A stretch of DNA of 64,000 nucleotides from Desulfatitalea sp. BRH_c12 (GTDB lineage: Bacteria; Desulfobacterota; Desulfobacteria; Desulfobacterales; Desulfosarcinaceae), in the NCBI GenBank assembly GCA_000961655.1, contig LADR01000029.1:1-64000 (forward strand), in the 5' to 3' direction. The notes beneath the pieces are model-generated. The model was given only the letters and a program-made list of their open reading frames with translations. It was not told where the DNA came from and did no database searches. Position numbers and translations under genes: made by a program. The first letter of the stretch is position 1, and each line of letters begins with the position of its first letter. Below, piece after piece: positions 27,818 through 36,697 of this stretch.

Positions 27818-28441
27818 CTACTTTTTGGCCATGTAGCTGGTGATCAGGTTTCTGTAGTTGGGAATGTGATTCGAGAATAGCTCCCCCAGCCCCTCAATAT
27901 CGTTGCGCCAATCGCGGTGCAGCTCACAGGCGACCCCGAACCAGTTCATCAACTGAACGCCGGCTGCCGCCATCCGTGCCCATGCCGCATGGCGAGTAAC
28001 CTCGTTGAAGGTTCCAGAAGCGTCGGTGACGATGAACACTTCAAATCCCTCCTCAATGGCGGAAAGGGCCGGAAAGGCGACACACACTTCGGTCACCACC
28101 CCGGCGATTATGAGTTGCTTGCGACCGGTTTGTTTGACGGCACCAACAAACTCCTCATTGTCCCAGGCGTTGATTTGTCCTGGACGGGGTATGTACTTGG
28201 CATCGGGAAACATCTCCTTCAGCTCGGGAACCATCGGGCCGTTGGGGCCATTCTCGAAGCTGGTTGTAAGGATCGTGGGGATTTTGAAATATTTGGCACT
28301 GGCGGCAAGCGCCAGCACGTTGTTCTTGAACTCACCCGGTGAAAAGTCATGCACCAGTGAGATAAGCCCGGCCTGGTGGTCTACCAGCAGGCAGACGGCA
28401 TCGTCTTTGGACAAGCGTGTATATTTGATTGATGGGTTCAT
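27818..28441 (-). CDS. Isochorismatase-family hydrolase, YcaC-like
   Basis: A 207-residue cysteine hydrolase. The catalytic Asp is in CLLVDHQAGLI, the nucleophile Cys in IIAGVVTEVCVAFPALSAIE, with RPGQINAWDNEEF between them as in YcaC. The reaction of this subgroup is unsettled (nitrilase- or amidase-like). Start: ATG at 28441 with AAGGAG 6 bases upstream. Transcribed on the minus strand, ahead of it a LapA-like gene and otsA; convergent with vgrG. Confidence 0.85.
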   Translation of the reverse strand: MNPSIKYTRLSKDDAVCLLVDHQAGLISLVHDFSPGEFKNNVLALAASAKYFKIPTILTTSFENGPNGPMVPELKEMFPDAKYIPRPGQINAWDNEEFVGAVKQTGRKQLIIAGVVTEVCVAFPALSAIEEGFEVFIVTDASGTFNEVTRHAAWARMAAAGVQLMNWFGVACELHRDWRNDIEGLGELFSNHIPNYRNLITSYMAKK

Positions 28442-28613
28442 GATTGGCTCCTTACTTGCGAATTGAATGCGGACCATCTCCAACTTTTAGGCAGGGTGCT
28501 CGGCATGTCAATTGCGTGAATCAGAATGAACAGGTGAGAACCACACCTGGTATTATGCATGGTTTCATGGGCCGCAAAATGCCTTGGGGAAGTTTTCGGG
28601 TTTTTGCTGCTCC

Positions 28614-28638
28614 AAAAGGCTTTCCTGACGGAAAAGCC
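28614..28638 (-). terminator. Probable terminator downstream of the LapA-like gene
   Basis: On the minus strand GGCTTTTCC-gtca-GGAAAGCC is followed by TTTT. The stem has one bulged base. It lies 17 bases after the stop at 28655. Confidence 0.5.
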
Positions 28639-28654
28639 ACGCCCCATCATCTAT

Positions 28655-28900
28655 TCAGGGTTGGGGGCTTTTGTTGTCCCGAGCATTGCTTCTTTTTTGG
28701 TTGTGTAAGCTGTGCAGCAACCAGCCAAGGCCAATCCCTACTGCCAGTATCAGAAGCGTAAACAACGACCGGGACATGGACAGGGTCCAGAATAAAAAGC
28801 TCAGATCCATGACCGCGAGATTCTGGATCATGAATATGGCAGCGACAACCGCCAGAACTATGGCAAAAATGACTTTGACGCTCATGTCTGTTTTCCCCAT
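28655..28900 (-). CDS. LapA-domain small membrane protein (DUF1049)
   Basis: 81 residues with two transmembrane helices (about 8-28 and 44-64) and a basic, Asn/Ser-rich cytoplasmic tail. The pattern IFMIQNLAVMDLSFLFW between the helices is characteristic of the LapA family, which takes part in lipopolysaccharide assembly in E. coli. GAGGG lies 4 bases before the ATG. It follows otsA on the same strand by 25 bases. Confidence 0.8.
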   Translation of the reverse strand: MGKTDMSVKVIFAIVLAVVAAIFMIQNLAVMDLSFLFWTLSMSRSLFTLLILAVGIGLGWLLHSLHNQKRSNARDNKSPQP

Positions 28901-28925
28901 AAAGCCCTCATTAAGTTATTCTGTG

Positions 28926-30395
28926 CTAACTGAAATCGATCTGGGGCCTGTAATCCTGTACTTTATGGAAGTAATCGATGCTTTCGGCAAAGGCGCCTTT
29001 CATGAAGGCGTTCACCCACCAGTGGATGTCGGTTTGCCGGATTGTCTCGCGCATCCGGTCCATGCGTTCGGATCTTTCTGCAAAAGGCATCTTATAGGCG
29101 CGGTAGATCGCATCTGCGATGGCTTTTTGATCGTTCGGGTTGACCATCAGGGCGCCGTGCTGCAGCTGATCCGCGGCTCCCGCGGACTCTGCAAGGATCA
29201 AGACGCTATTGCGGTCCACACTCGCCGCGCAAAATTCTTTTGCAATCAGGTTCATGCCGTCTTTGATCGGCGTTATGAGCGCGATTTCCGAGGTCCGGTA
29301 GTATGCCAGGAGTTCCTCGCGCGAAAGGGAACGAAAAAAGTAGTGTACCGGCGTCCAGTCGAAGCGGCCGAACTCACCATTGATCTTTCCTACCAACCGT
29401 TCGATTTCATCTTTTAAAGCCTCATACTCCGGAATATTACGCCTGCTTGGAACAACCACTTGGACCAGAATGATTTTACCGCAAAGCTCCGGGTACGCAT
29501 CAAGCGCATACCTGTATGCCTTCAGCCTTTCAGGTATGCCCTTGGTGTAATCCAGCCGGTCGATGCCAAGAACCATCTGGCGCCCCGGCTGCTGCTCATG
29601 GATGTACCAGGATTTATCCGCGACTAAACTGCCGGCGGCGGAAGTGGCGAAATCATTGTAGTCTATGCCGATAGGAAGGGCCCCCACCCGCACTTCTCTA
29701 TTGTCCAGAAAAAGGGTGAGAATCTGACCGCCGCCTTCGACCGTGGCCTCCATCATGTGTTTGCGCACGCATTGAATGAAGTTGCGCTGGTCGCGCATGG
29801 TTTGCAGCCCGATGAGATTGCAGGAAAGCAGCGCCTTGAGGATATCGAGGCCCCATGGCAATTGAAGGAATATGTCCGGAGAGGGGAACGGGATATGCAG
29901 GAAGAACCCGATGCGCTCTTTGACCCCCATTTCGCGTAGCGCCTGGCCGACACACAGGAGATGATAGTCGTGAATCCAAACATAATCGTCGGGTCTCAGA
30001 TGTTGGAGGATTTTGGCAGCAAATTTCCGGTTGACGGCCTGGTAGGAAGACCAGTATTCGGGATCGAAGTTGCACCTTCCCGCCATGTCGTGGAAAAGCG
30101 GCCAGAGAATTTCATTTGAAAAACCGGCATAATAGGTATCGATCTCCCCTGAGGTAAGTGAAACCGGTGCGAAATCGATTTGCGCGATGGAGGAAGCATC
30201 CGACATGGCCCTTTTCAGCGCCTCTGCAGACGCTTCAGAGGTGCCTGGCCAGCCGATCCACAATCCGCCCCGCCCTTTCAACACCGGGGCGAGAGCCGTG
30301 ACCAACCCTCCGGAACTGGGGCCGGCCTGCCATTGGCCTCTTTCATCCTTTTCCATGACCACCGGAAGGCGATTGGAAACCACTATAAGCCGCAT
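28926..30395 (-). CDS. otsA: Trehalose-6-phosphate synthase (GT20)
   Basis: A 489-residue cytoplasmic glycosyltransferase joining UDP-glucose (or a related nucleotide sugar) to glucose-6-phosphate. It starts MRLIVVSNRLPVV, the OtsA hallmark, then the GGLVTAL loop, YWSSYQAVNRKFA, VWIHDYHLL, IGFFLHIPFPSPD and DRLDYTKGIPERLKA, all in the canonical order. Start: ATG at 30395 with GGAAGGAA upstream. No OtsB phosphatase is fused or adjacent. GT20 relatives make glucosylglycerol phosphate, so the acceptor is likely but not certain. Confidence 0.9.
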   Translation of the reverse strand: MRLIVVSNRLPVVMEKDERGQWQAGPSSGGLVTALAPVLKGRGGLWIGWPGTSEASAEALKRAMSDASSIAQIDFAPVSLTSGEIDTYYAGFSNEILWPLFHDMAGRCNFDPEYWSSYQAVNRKFAAKILQHLRPDDYVWIHDYHLLCVGQALREMGVKERIGFFLHIPFPSPDIFLQLPWGLDILKALLSCNLIGLQTMRDQRNFIQCVRKHMMEATVEGGGQILTLFLDNREVRVGALPIGIDYNDFATSAAGSLVADKSWYIHEQQPGRQMVLGIDRLDYTKGIPERLKAYRYALDAYPELCGKIILVQVVVPSRRNIPEYEALKDEIERLVGKINGEFGRFDWTPVHYFFRSLSREELLAYYRTSEIALITPIKDGMNLIAKEFCAASVDRNSVLILAESAGAADQLQHGALMVNPNDQKAIADAIYRAYKMPFAERSERMDRMRETIRQTDIHWWVNAFMKGAFAESIDYFHKVQDYRPQIDFS

Positions 30396-30430
30396 AAATT
30401 GTTCCTTCCGCTTGTTCGTAGGAAAACCAC

Positions 30431-30472
30431 GGTGATCCGGGTGGGTGGTCCGCGCCACCCACCCGGATCACC
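30431..30472. repeat. Perfect REP-like palindrome (GTGATCCGGG family), full copy
   Basis: GGTGATCCGGGTGGGTGG (30431-30448) pairs over 18 bases with 30455-30472 around the loop TCCGCG. It lies between the FAD oxidoreductase and otsA. Other copies: 40636-40677, 51073-51128, and half copies at 55831-55870 (reverse), 58994-59016 and 63101-63127. Confidence 0.85.
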
Positions 30473-30580
30473 TTTCAAAAGCATGCAGGTTAAAGCAGAA
30501 TGCCTCCCTTTACACTTTAAACTTTACACTTAACACTTCGCCCATAACACTTGAGCGAAGTGCATAACCAGTAAAGCATA

Positions 30581-31963
30581 TTATGCCCTTATGTTCTGAT
30601 TATTTCGAAACATATTGTCAGGGTCATACTTCCTTTTTATCTCCTGAAGTCGTCGATAATTGGCACCGTAAGCAGACGCCACGCGGGCGCTCTCGTCGCC
30701 GGTCATAAAATTTACGTAAGCCCCGGCCGAGGCATACGGCGCTGCCGCTTCAAAAAACGCGCGTGCCCATTCAATACAGGCCGTGTCATCTGCTGCCTGA
30801 TCCCAGCGTCCATGCACATTGAGCACAAACCTGGCATCCCGATGCGCATATGCCATAGCATTCGAAGGTACGCGATTGGCGGCGCCCGCAATGAGCCCCA
30901 TGAAGATTTCACATTGCGGTGAAGGTAGACTGCCCGCAAATTCGACGATTTTATCTATGGCGCCATCCTTCAGTTCCGTAAAATTATGCGATTTCCAGTA
31001 GTTCCTTGCACCGGCGGTGAGAAGCGGATCAAAGGCCTTCTGCCAGTTTACGAATGGCATAACGCCGATATGTTCACCATAGGGATCTCCAAAGCCTCTC
31101 ATGATATTTATTAGCTTTTCACCTTCTATAGGATCGCCCAAATAAAATACGGGCAACACCATAACGCCTTTGCCATGTACTTCTTGGGGAAGAAATGGCA
31201 ATGGAGGCGCCTTGCGCAAGACCGCCCACACATTGAGTTCTTCAGGTGCGGTCTCTATGAGTTGCCGGTATCTGCGGAAAACTTGCTTGGCCTGTTCAAG
31301 CGGAAAGACGAGCAGCCCGGCCAGCACCTCGGGGGTCATGGCGTGAAGCGCAAATTCAAATTGGGTCACAACGCCGAAATTGCCGCCGCCGCCGCGAATG
31401 GCCCAGAACAGATCACTATTTTCATCTTCCGATACGCGTATCTCTCTTTCCTCAGCAGTTACCATGTTTGCAGAAATAAGATTATCGACAGTCATACCCA
31501 TTTTGCGCGTCAGCCACCCAAAACCGCCTCCCAATGTTAAGCCGGCAATACCAGTGGTTGAGTTGATACCAGTAGGCGTTGTCAGTCCGTAGGCCTGTGT
31601 GTTTTCATCAAAATCGGCAAGCGAGGCACCAGGTTCGACAAAGGCTCGCTTTTTCCTTTCATCGACCCTGACCTTTTTCATTTGGGAAAAGTCGATCATT
31701 ACGCCGCCATCGCACAGGGCGCTCCCGGCGATGTTGTGCCCACCTCCCCTGACGGATATTTCCAATCCGTTTGAACGTGCATAAGAAATCGTATGCAAAA
31801 CGTCTTTAGGTTCAACGCACTGAACAATCATGGCCGGTTGACGATCGATCATGGCATTCCAGATTTTCCGAAGATCATCATAATCGGAATCGCCGGGCCG
31901 TATGATGTGACCCTTAACTTTGTTTTTGAAAGTTTCTATGCTTTCACGTGTTCTCGCTATCAT
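30581..31963 (-). CDS. Berberine-bridge-type FAD-linked oxidoreductase
   Basis: A 460-residue enzyme. The N-terminal FAD (PCMH) domain shows SVRGGGHNIAGSALCDGGVM, whose His is the usual site of covalent FAD attachment. TLGGGFGWLTRKMGMTVDNL lacks the Cys of bicovalent members. The C-terminal BBE motif YANFMTGDE-like (AYVNFMTGDE) and YGANYRRLQEIKRKYDPDNM anchor the family. It oxidises an alcohol, sugar or alkaloid-like substrate with O2 or another acceptor, which is odd in a strict anaerobe. Start: ATG with GAGGATAAAGCG upstream. Confidence 0.85.
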   Translation of the reverse strand: MIARTRESIETFKNKVKGHIIRPGDSDYDDLRKIWNAMIDRQPAMIVQCVEPKDVLHTISYARSNGLEISVRGGGHNIAGSALCDGGVMIDFSQMKKVRVDERKKRAFVEPGASLADFDENTQAYGLTTPTGINSTTGIAGLTLGGGFGWLTRKMGMTVDNLISANMVTAEEREIRVSEDENSDLFWAIRGGGGNFGVVTQFEFALHAMTPEVLAGLLVFPLEQAKQVFRRYRQLIETAPEELNVWAVLRKAPPLPFLPQEVHGKGVMVLPVFYLGDPIEGEKLINIMRGFGDPYGEHIGVMPFVNWQKAFDPLLTAGARNYWKSHNFTELKDGAIDKIVEFAGSLPSPQCEIFMGLIAGAANRVPSNAMAYAHRDARFVLNVHGRWDQAADDTACIEWARAFFEAAAPYASAGAYVNFMTGDESARVASAYGANYRRLQEIKRKYDPDNMFRNNQNIRA

Positions 31964-32284
31964 CGCTTTATCCTCGCTTTGAAAAAGCTATCGATTTATC
32001 GGATTTACACGGTGGGTATTCGAAGGGTAAAAGATGGCGGTTCAGTGTGGATCCAAGGTTGGCGGCTGTCAGGGTCCTGCAAATTAAAATTGCTGGATCA
32101 TTTTGCGCGAATAAAACATCTATGGTGTATGTAATGCATTATACGAACCTTCGGTAACCCAAGTATTGAGAGATTAATCAGGGTAAATTGATCCTGCTAT
32201 AAGGGATATGCCTGATATAATGACTACATAGGTAGCCCAGTCCTCGTCATTTTTAAGTTCACTCAGACTGATGCGATGACTTCA
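31964..32284. other. Gene-free AT-rich stretch
   Basis: It separates the FAD oxidoreductase from the GT4 gene on the same strand. It contains the perfect palindrome TAATGCATTA (32132-32141), which may be a control site. Nothing else was recognised. Confidence 0.4.
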
Positions 32285-33376
32285 TCAGAAGCTCATGACC
32301 TCCCCCTTTGTACCGGCAAAACTCAAAACCTTTTTAGGGGCGGACACTGAACGTACTTCGGATTGATTCCGATAGATGCGGATGTAATCTTGGGCCATTC
32401 GGTTTACCGAAAACCGGGATTCAAATGTGCGCCTGACCGTTGCACGATTGAGCTTTCCGATTTTGGCGACCGCCTCAACGGCTTCGGGGATGTTTTGAAC
32501 TATGAATCCTGAAACGCCATCTTCAACTACCTCCGGAACAGAGCCGCGGTCGAAAGCAATTGCAGGTGTCGCGCACGCCATGGCCTCGATCATGGAGATC
32601 CCAAAAGGTTCCGGCCAGTCCACCGGGAATAGAAGGGCGGCAGCGTTTCCGAGAAATGCATTTTTTTCCGAGTCACTGATTTCACCAATGAACTCAATTC
32701 CTGGAGCTTTCAGCAACGGAACGATTTTGCTGTGGTAATACTCACGGTCTACTTTATCTATTTTGGCCGCTATCTTCAGCGGTCGACCACTCCGGAGCGC
32801 AATTTCAACAGCTCGGTCGACCCCTTTTTCCGGACTGATTCTTCCGATAAACGCAAGATAATCTGAAGGGGTCAAACACGGATTGTACAATTCCATAGGC
32901 AAACCGTGATACACGGTCTCCTGCCAGTTGGCCCAGGGCAGAGGCCGGCGCTGACTGTTTGAGATCGATACAAGGCCCATTTCCTTAAATTCTCTATATA
33001 ACGGCTGCAGGTCTGGGATATCCAGCCGCCCGTGCAAGGTTGTGATTGCGGGTGTGGGAACTCTTTTGAGCATTGAAAAGGGCAGATAATCGATGTGATT
33101 GTGGATGATATCAAATTCGTGGGCGTGTTGCCAGATTTTCTCAAGCATCAGAATATGATGGGATAAAGAATCTAACGAATTATTTTCCAGCCGCAAGGCG
33201 CGCGGACAACCGGCAATCAATTGTGAATTGGTGATTGAATCCCCGCTGGCAAAAAGGGTCACATCATGGCCCTGACGCACGAGTTCTTCGGTTAAATAAG
33301 AAACCACCCTCTCGGTTCCACCGTATAATCGAGGTGGTACGCTTTCGGTTAGCGGTGAAATTTGAGCGATGCGCAT
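32285..33376 (-). CDS. Family 4 glycosyltransferase
   Basis: A 363-residue GT-B enzyme. The donor-binding domain carries YLAFIGRISPEKGVDRAVEI and PVDWPEPFGISMIEAMACAT, with the conserved E..G...E pattern and GSVPEVVEDGVSGFIV. The N-terminus (PPRLYGGTERVVSYLTEELV) is the acceptor-side glycine loop of GT4. The sugar is unknown. It lies directly downstream of a glycogen-debranching-like gene and in the same direction as otsA, so a storage-sugar or compatible-solute role is reasonable. Confidence 0.87.
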   Translation of the reverse strand: MRIAQISPLTESVPPRLYGGTERVVSYLTEELVRQGHDVTLFASGDSITNSQLIAGCPRALRLENNSLDSLSHHILMLEKIWQHAHEFDIIHNHIDYLPFSMLKRVPTPAITTLHGRLDIPDLQPLYREFKEMGLVSISNSQRRPLPWANWQETVYHGLPMELYNPCLTPSDYLAFIGRISPEKGVDRAVEIALRSGRPLKIAAKIDKVDREYYHSKIVPLLKAPGIEFIGEISDSEKNAFLGNAAALLFPVDWPEPFGISMIEAMACATPAIAFDRGSVPEVVEDGVSGFIVQNIPEAVEAVAKIGKLNRATVRRTFESRFSVNRMAQDYIRIYRNQSEVRSVSAPKKVLSFAGTKGEVMSF

Positions 33377-33495
33377 GATATACCTCCTGTGAACGCGAAT
33401 ACATATAATGGCTAAGTTAAGACCGGCCCGTTTCTAAGGTGATTAATGATTCGGTCTATTTTGATGACGATCAGAGGGGGGATTGTATTGTTGGC

Positions 33496-35658
33496 TTATT
33501 TATGGATCAGTACTGAAACGTCGCCGGTCACCTGAATGCTGACATCCTCTGCTTGACCGGTCACTGCGCAATCGATAACGGCGTCGCCCACGGAAAGATT
33601 GCGAATGGTGATCTTTTGGATATCGATAGGCAAATAGGGATGATGGAAACGCACTTGTCGCGCCAGGCCATCAACGGACAATCCCAGGCAAGAGCTGAGC
33701 AGGGAAAAGGGGGCCGCAGCTGACCAAGCCTGTGGAGAGCAGGCCACAGGATACAGGGTAGGCCCCTGGTTGGGCCTCCTTCGGAATCCACAAAAAAGCT
33801 CAGGAAAGCGGTTCAATTCCGTAAAACGACCCAGATCGCTCATAGCAGTAAACACCCGTGCGCACTCCCGTTTAAAGCCGTAACGGGCCAATCCTTCGGC
33901 GATCAGGGCGTTGTCATGCGGCCAGATCGAACCGTTATGGTAGGACATCGGATTGTAGCGGGGTTCGTCTTGGGCCAGGGTCCGGACACCCCATCCGCTA
34001 AAAAAGCGATCTTCCATTAAAAGATCGGCTACTGCGCGGGCATGCTGGGGAGAGGCAATACCTGCGAAAAGGCAGTGCCCCATGTTGGATGCTCTGACAC
34101 GGCATGGCTTTTTGTTTTTGTCCAGGGCTATCACGAAACCGGGCAAATCAGGGTCCCAGAACACCTGCTCAAACTGCTGCTGCAGGCTGCAGGCCTGCTG
34201 CGTCAGGTTCCGGGCAAGATCGTTCAATCCAAGCTGCTCGGCAATGAAGGCAGCCTCTTTTTTGGCAGCAAATACATAAGCCTGAACCTCACAAATCGCA
34301 ATCGGTGCCTCAGCCAAGGTACCGTTCTGGTGAAAAACGGAATCGAACGAATCTTTCCATGCCTGATTTTCTATGCCGTGTTCGGTTTTTCGGGCGTATT
34401 CGACGAACCCGTCGCCGTCCTGATCTCCGAATTGGTCGATCCACGTAAGCGCCCGCTCAATATGAGGCCAAATTTTGCGGGCAAACGCGACATCTCCGCT
34501 TCGCTGAAGGTACTTTCCGCAAAGCAGGATAAACATCGGGGTGGCATCGGCGCTGCCGTAATATTGGGAAAAAGGGAGTTCGCCGGTATTGGTCATCTCT
34601 CCCATGCGGATCTCGTGCAGGATCTTTCCCGGTTCGGCATCCTGGGCCACATTCATTTGGTCGGCTTGATGGTCTGCAAGGTATTCCAGCACGCCGCGGC
34701 TGATATCGGGATTGAACCATAGCGTCTCCAGGGCGGTGATCAACCCGTCCCGCCCGAAAGGGGTACAGAACCAGGGGATCCCCGCGTAAGGATACAGCAA
34801 ACCGTTTTCTTCCGTCAGCAGCATGCGCATATCACTGGTGGCGCGCGTCAGGAGCGAATTGATGTGCGCGTTGGAAGTCGAAATATCGCACTCACTGCCA
34901 CGCCACATGATCAACGGCTTTAAAGACTCCTGATAAGCGATTGGATAGGTATCCGGTGAACTTGTGGTACTTTCACCCATAAGGCATGAAACGATCACTT
35001 CAAAATCAATCTCTTCAGCAACGTCCAGCTTAAATGCAAATGTGGCCTGCCGAACACTTAAATTTTCCGGCGCAATGGAAAAATCGAGTCGGGTTAAACG
35101 CCGAATTCCGTCCAATCCCTCGTATCCGATTTCAACCCACTGCTCGCCAAGCCTTCCATCTTGGAATTGGCCTTTGCGTTCGCGGCACATTCCGCGCACT
35201 TCGAAAATATCGGCAAAATCGGCCTTGAAAGTGACTGTAGCCCGGAAATCCAAAGGTTCACCCGCATAGTTTTTAATCCTGTATTTTTCATAGCAGCGAG
35301 TTTGCCATAGAAATTTCGACCGGAACACATGGATCTCCCCTCGCTTGATCCTGGGACTGCTACCGGAGATCACATCGGGATTGGTCATATCCACAGTGAT
35401 TAAATGATTGTCACGGGTGATATCTGAACTGAGCAGCAGCGGTTTGGCATGCTCAATAAAAAATTCATAGCCTGACAAGAAGCGGGTTCCATGATGATAG
35501 ATCCCCTGGTCTCCGCCTGTGTCCGGCACGCGGATCTCGCCGTTTTGATCAAAAACGGCAAAAGTATTGGCGTGCTTCACCGTCAAACTCTTTGCCGCCG
35601 CCATGGCGGAGGCCACGAGCACATTGGTGTCACTGTCTTTGTTCTCTTTGCACTTCAT
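33496..35658 (-). CDS. Amylo-alpha-1,6-glucosidase / glycogen-debranching-like protein
   Basis: A 720-residue protein with an N-terminal beta-sandwich (GDE N-terminal type; DQGIYHHGTRFLSGYEFFIE, about residues 55-75) and a C-terminal (alpha/alpha)6 barrel. IPWFCTPFGRDGLITALETL and LPFSQYYGSADATPMFILL are hallmark motifs; GDQDGDGFVEYARKTEHGI follows, and PYNPMSYHNGSIWPHDNALI-like residues (RYNPMSYHNGSIWPHDNALI) carry catalytic-site residues. Such proteins sit with GT4 and OtsA genes in many bacteria. The start at 35658 has no clear ribosome site; an earlier TTG at 35694 or a later ATG are alternatives. Confidence 0.87.
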   Translation of the reverse strand: MKCKENKDSDTNVLVASAMAAAKSLTVKHANTFAVFDQNGEIRVPDTGGDQGIYHHGTRFLSGYEFFIEHAKPLLLSSDITRDNHLITVDMTNPDVISGSSPRIKRGEIHVFRSKFLWQTRCYEKYRIKNYAGEPLDFRATVTFKADFADIFEVRGMCRERKGQFQDGRLGEQWVEIGYEGLDGIRRLTRLDFSIAPENLSVRQATFAFKLDVAEEIDFEVIVSCLMGESTTSSPDTYPIAYQESLKPLIMWRGSECDISTSNAHINSLLTRATSDMRMLLTEENGLLYPYAGIPWFCTPFGRDGLITALETLWFNPDISRGVLEYLADHQADQMNVAQDAEPGKILHEIRMGEMTNTGELPFSQYYGSADATPMFILLCGKYLQRSGDVAFARKIWPHIERALTWIDQFGDQDGDGFVEYARKTEHGIENQAWKDSFDSVFHQNGTLAEAPIAICEVQAYVFAAKKEAAFIAEQLGLNDLARNLTQQACSLQQQFEQVFWDPDLPGFVIALDKNKKPCRVRASNMGHCLFAGIASPQHARAVADLLMEDRFFSGWGVRTLAQDEPRYNPMSYHNGSIWPHDNALIAEGLARYGFKRECARVFTAMSDLGRFTELNRFPELFCGFRRRPNQGPTLYPVACSPQAWSAAAPFSLLSSCLGLSVDGLARQVRFHHPYLPIDIQKITIRNLSVGDAVIDCAVTGQAEDVSIQVTGDVSVLIHK

Positions 35659-35900
35659 ACGAGATAACCATAAGTCATTTGAAAGCGCTGACAATCCTTT
35701 TTTTTACGATTGGCCCAAATCAAGCATATCCATTCACCTTTTTTGAGCTTTGTAGGCGGGCCGTTTACACGGTGCAACATGCAACCTGCGGCCAGAACAA
35801 GGGCTTTCGGCACACTCCGGCCAATTTGCAACGTGGTGCTGACCCGCAATCCATAGATTTTAAGATTTGCAGGTCGTCATAAAATATGAACACTTTTTTA

Positions 35901-35937
35901 TTGATATATTTTATATACTATATATAATATATAAAAT
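35901..35937 (+). promoter_or_regulatory. Promoter with embedded palindromic operator of the HxlR-type gene
   Basis: TTGATA (35901-35906), 16 bases, TATAAT (35923-35928). A 10-bp perfect inverted repeat ATTTTATATA (35908-35917) / TATATAAAAT (35928-35937) overlaps the spacer and the -10 box. This is where an autorepressor of the MarR/HxlR type would bind. Confidence 0.6.
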
Positions 35938-35953
35938 CGGACAAAGGCTTCGC

Positions 35954-36628
35954 ATGACGACCCAATATGATCATTTTTGCCCCATCGCGCGGGCGCTTGA
36001 AATCGTAGGAGACAAATGGTCCCTGCTCATTGTTCGCGACCTTCTGGATAAGCCGCAAAGGTTTTCCGATCTGATGGCAACGTTAGGGAAAATATCACCC
36101 AGATTGCTGACCCAACGGCTCCGGGACCTGGAAGCGGCAGGTATTATCGAACGAGATTTTCAAAAGGGCCGGCGCGAGGTGTGGTACCGCCTGTCTGCGG
36201 CAGGTCTCGAGCTTTCACCAGTCGTGGATTCGCTTTTAGATTGGGGGCTACGAAATGCCATGCGGCCGCCGCTACCGGGAGAAGTCCTCAACCCCGAGTT
36301 GATGATGCGGGGATTAACCCGCTCGCTGAACAACAAAGCAAAAGGTCTAGCTGGCGCTGTACGATGGATCATGCACTTTCCCGGCGGGACTTACACCATC
36401 TCGTATGATGGCCAACGCTGGAGCAGCCACCCTGGTGAATCGCCGGATGCGGACGTTACCATCACGACAACGCCCGAAACCTGGGCGCGTGTGCTCACAA
36501 TGCCGCGCCACGAGAGATGCCGCATGGCCAAAATGATCGACCTGGACGGGCGATCGGATAAAATTGAGGGATTCACCGCCCTATTCGGCTTACGGGCAAA
36601 AGACTCTAAAGAAAAAAGCAAAGTTTAA
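35954..36628 (+). CDS. HxlR-family regulator with C-terminal SCP2-like domain
   Basis: A 224-residue protein. Residues 1-100 form the HxlR winged helix (CPIARALEIVGDKWSLLIVR; the Cys at about residue 10 is the redox-active one in HypR-type members; ISPRLLTQRLRDLEAAGII). The C-terminal half (TYTISYDGQRWSSHPGESPD, DVTITTTPETWARVLTMPRH) resembles an SCP2 sterol-carrier/lipid-binding domain that may sense a hydrophobic ligand. It lies directly upstream of a MATE exporter and is the obvious candidate to control it. ATG at 35954 with AAAGG 6 bases before it. Confidence 0.82.
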   Translation: MTTQYDHFCPIARALEIVGDKWSLLIVRDLLDKPQRFSDLMATLGKISPRLLTQRLRDLEAAGIIERDFQKGRREVWYRLSAAGLELSPVVDSLLDWGLRNAMRPPLPGEVLNPELMMRGLTRSLNNKAKGLAGAVRWIMHFPGGTYTISYDGQRWSSHPGESPDADVTITTTPETWARVLTMPRHERCRMAKMIDLDGRSDKIEGFTALFGLRAKDSKEKSKV

Positions 36629-36697
36629 ATTGCTCGTCCACGGCATCTTCAAGACAGAAAGTTTCAATTTGGTTCAATCCAGAGGAGAGCGGAATCG

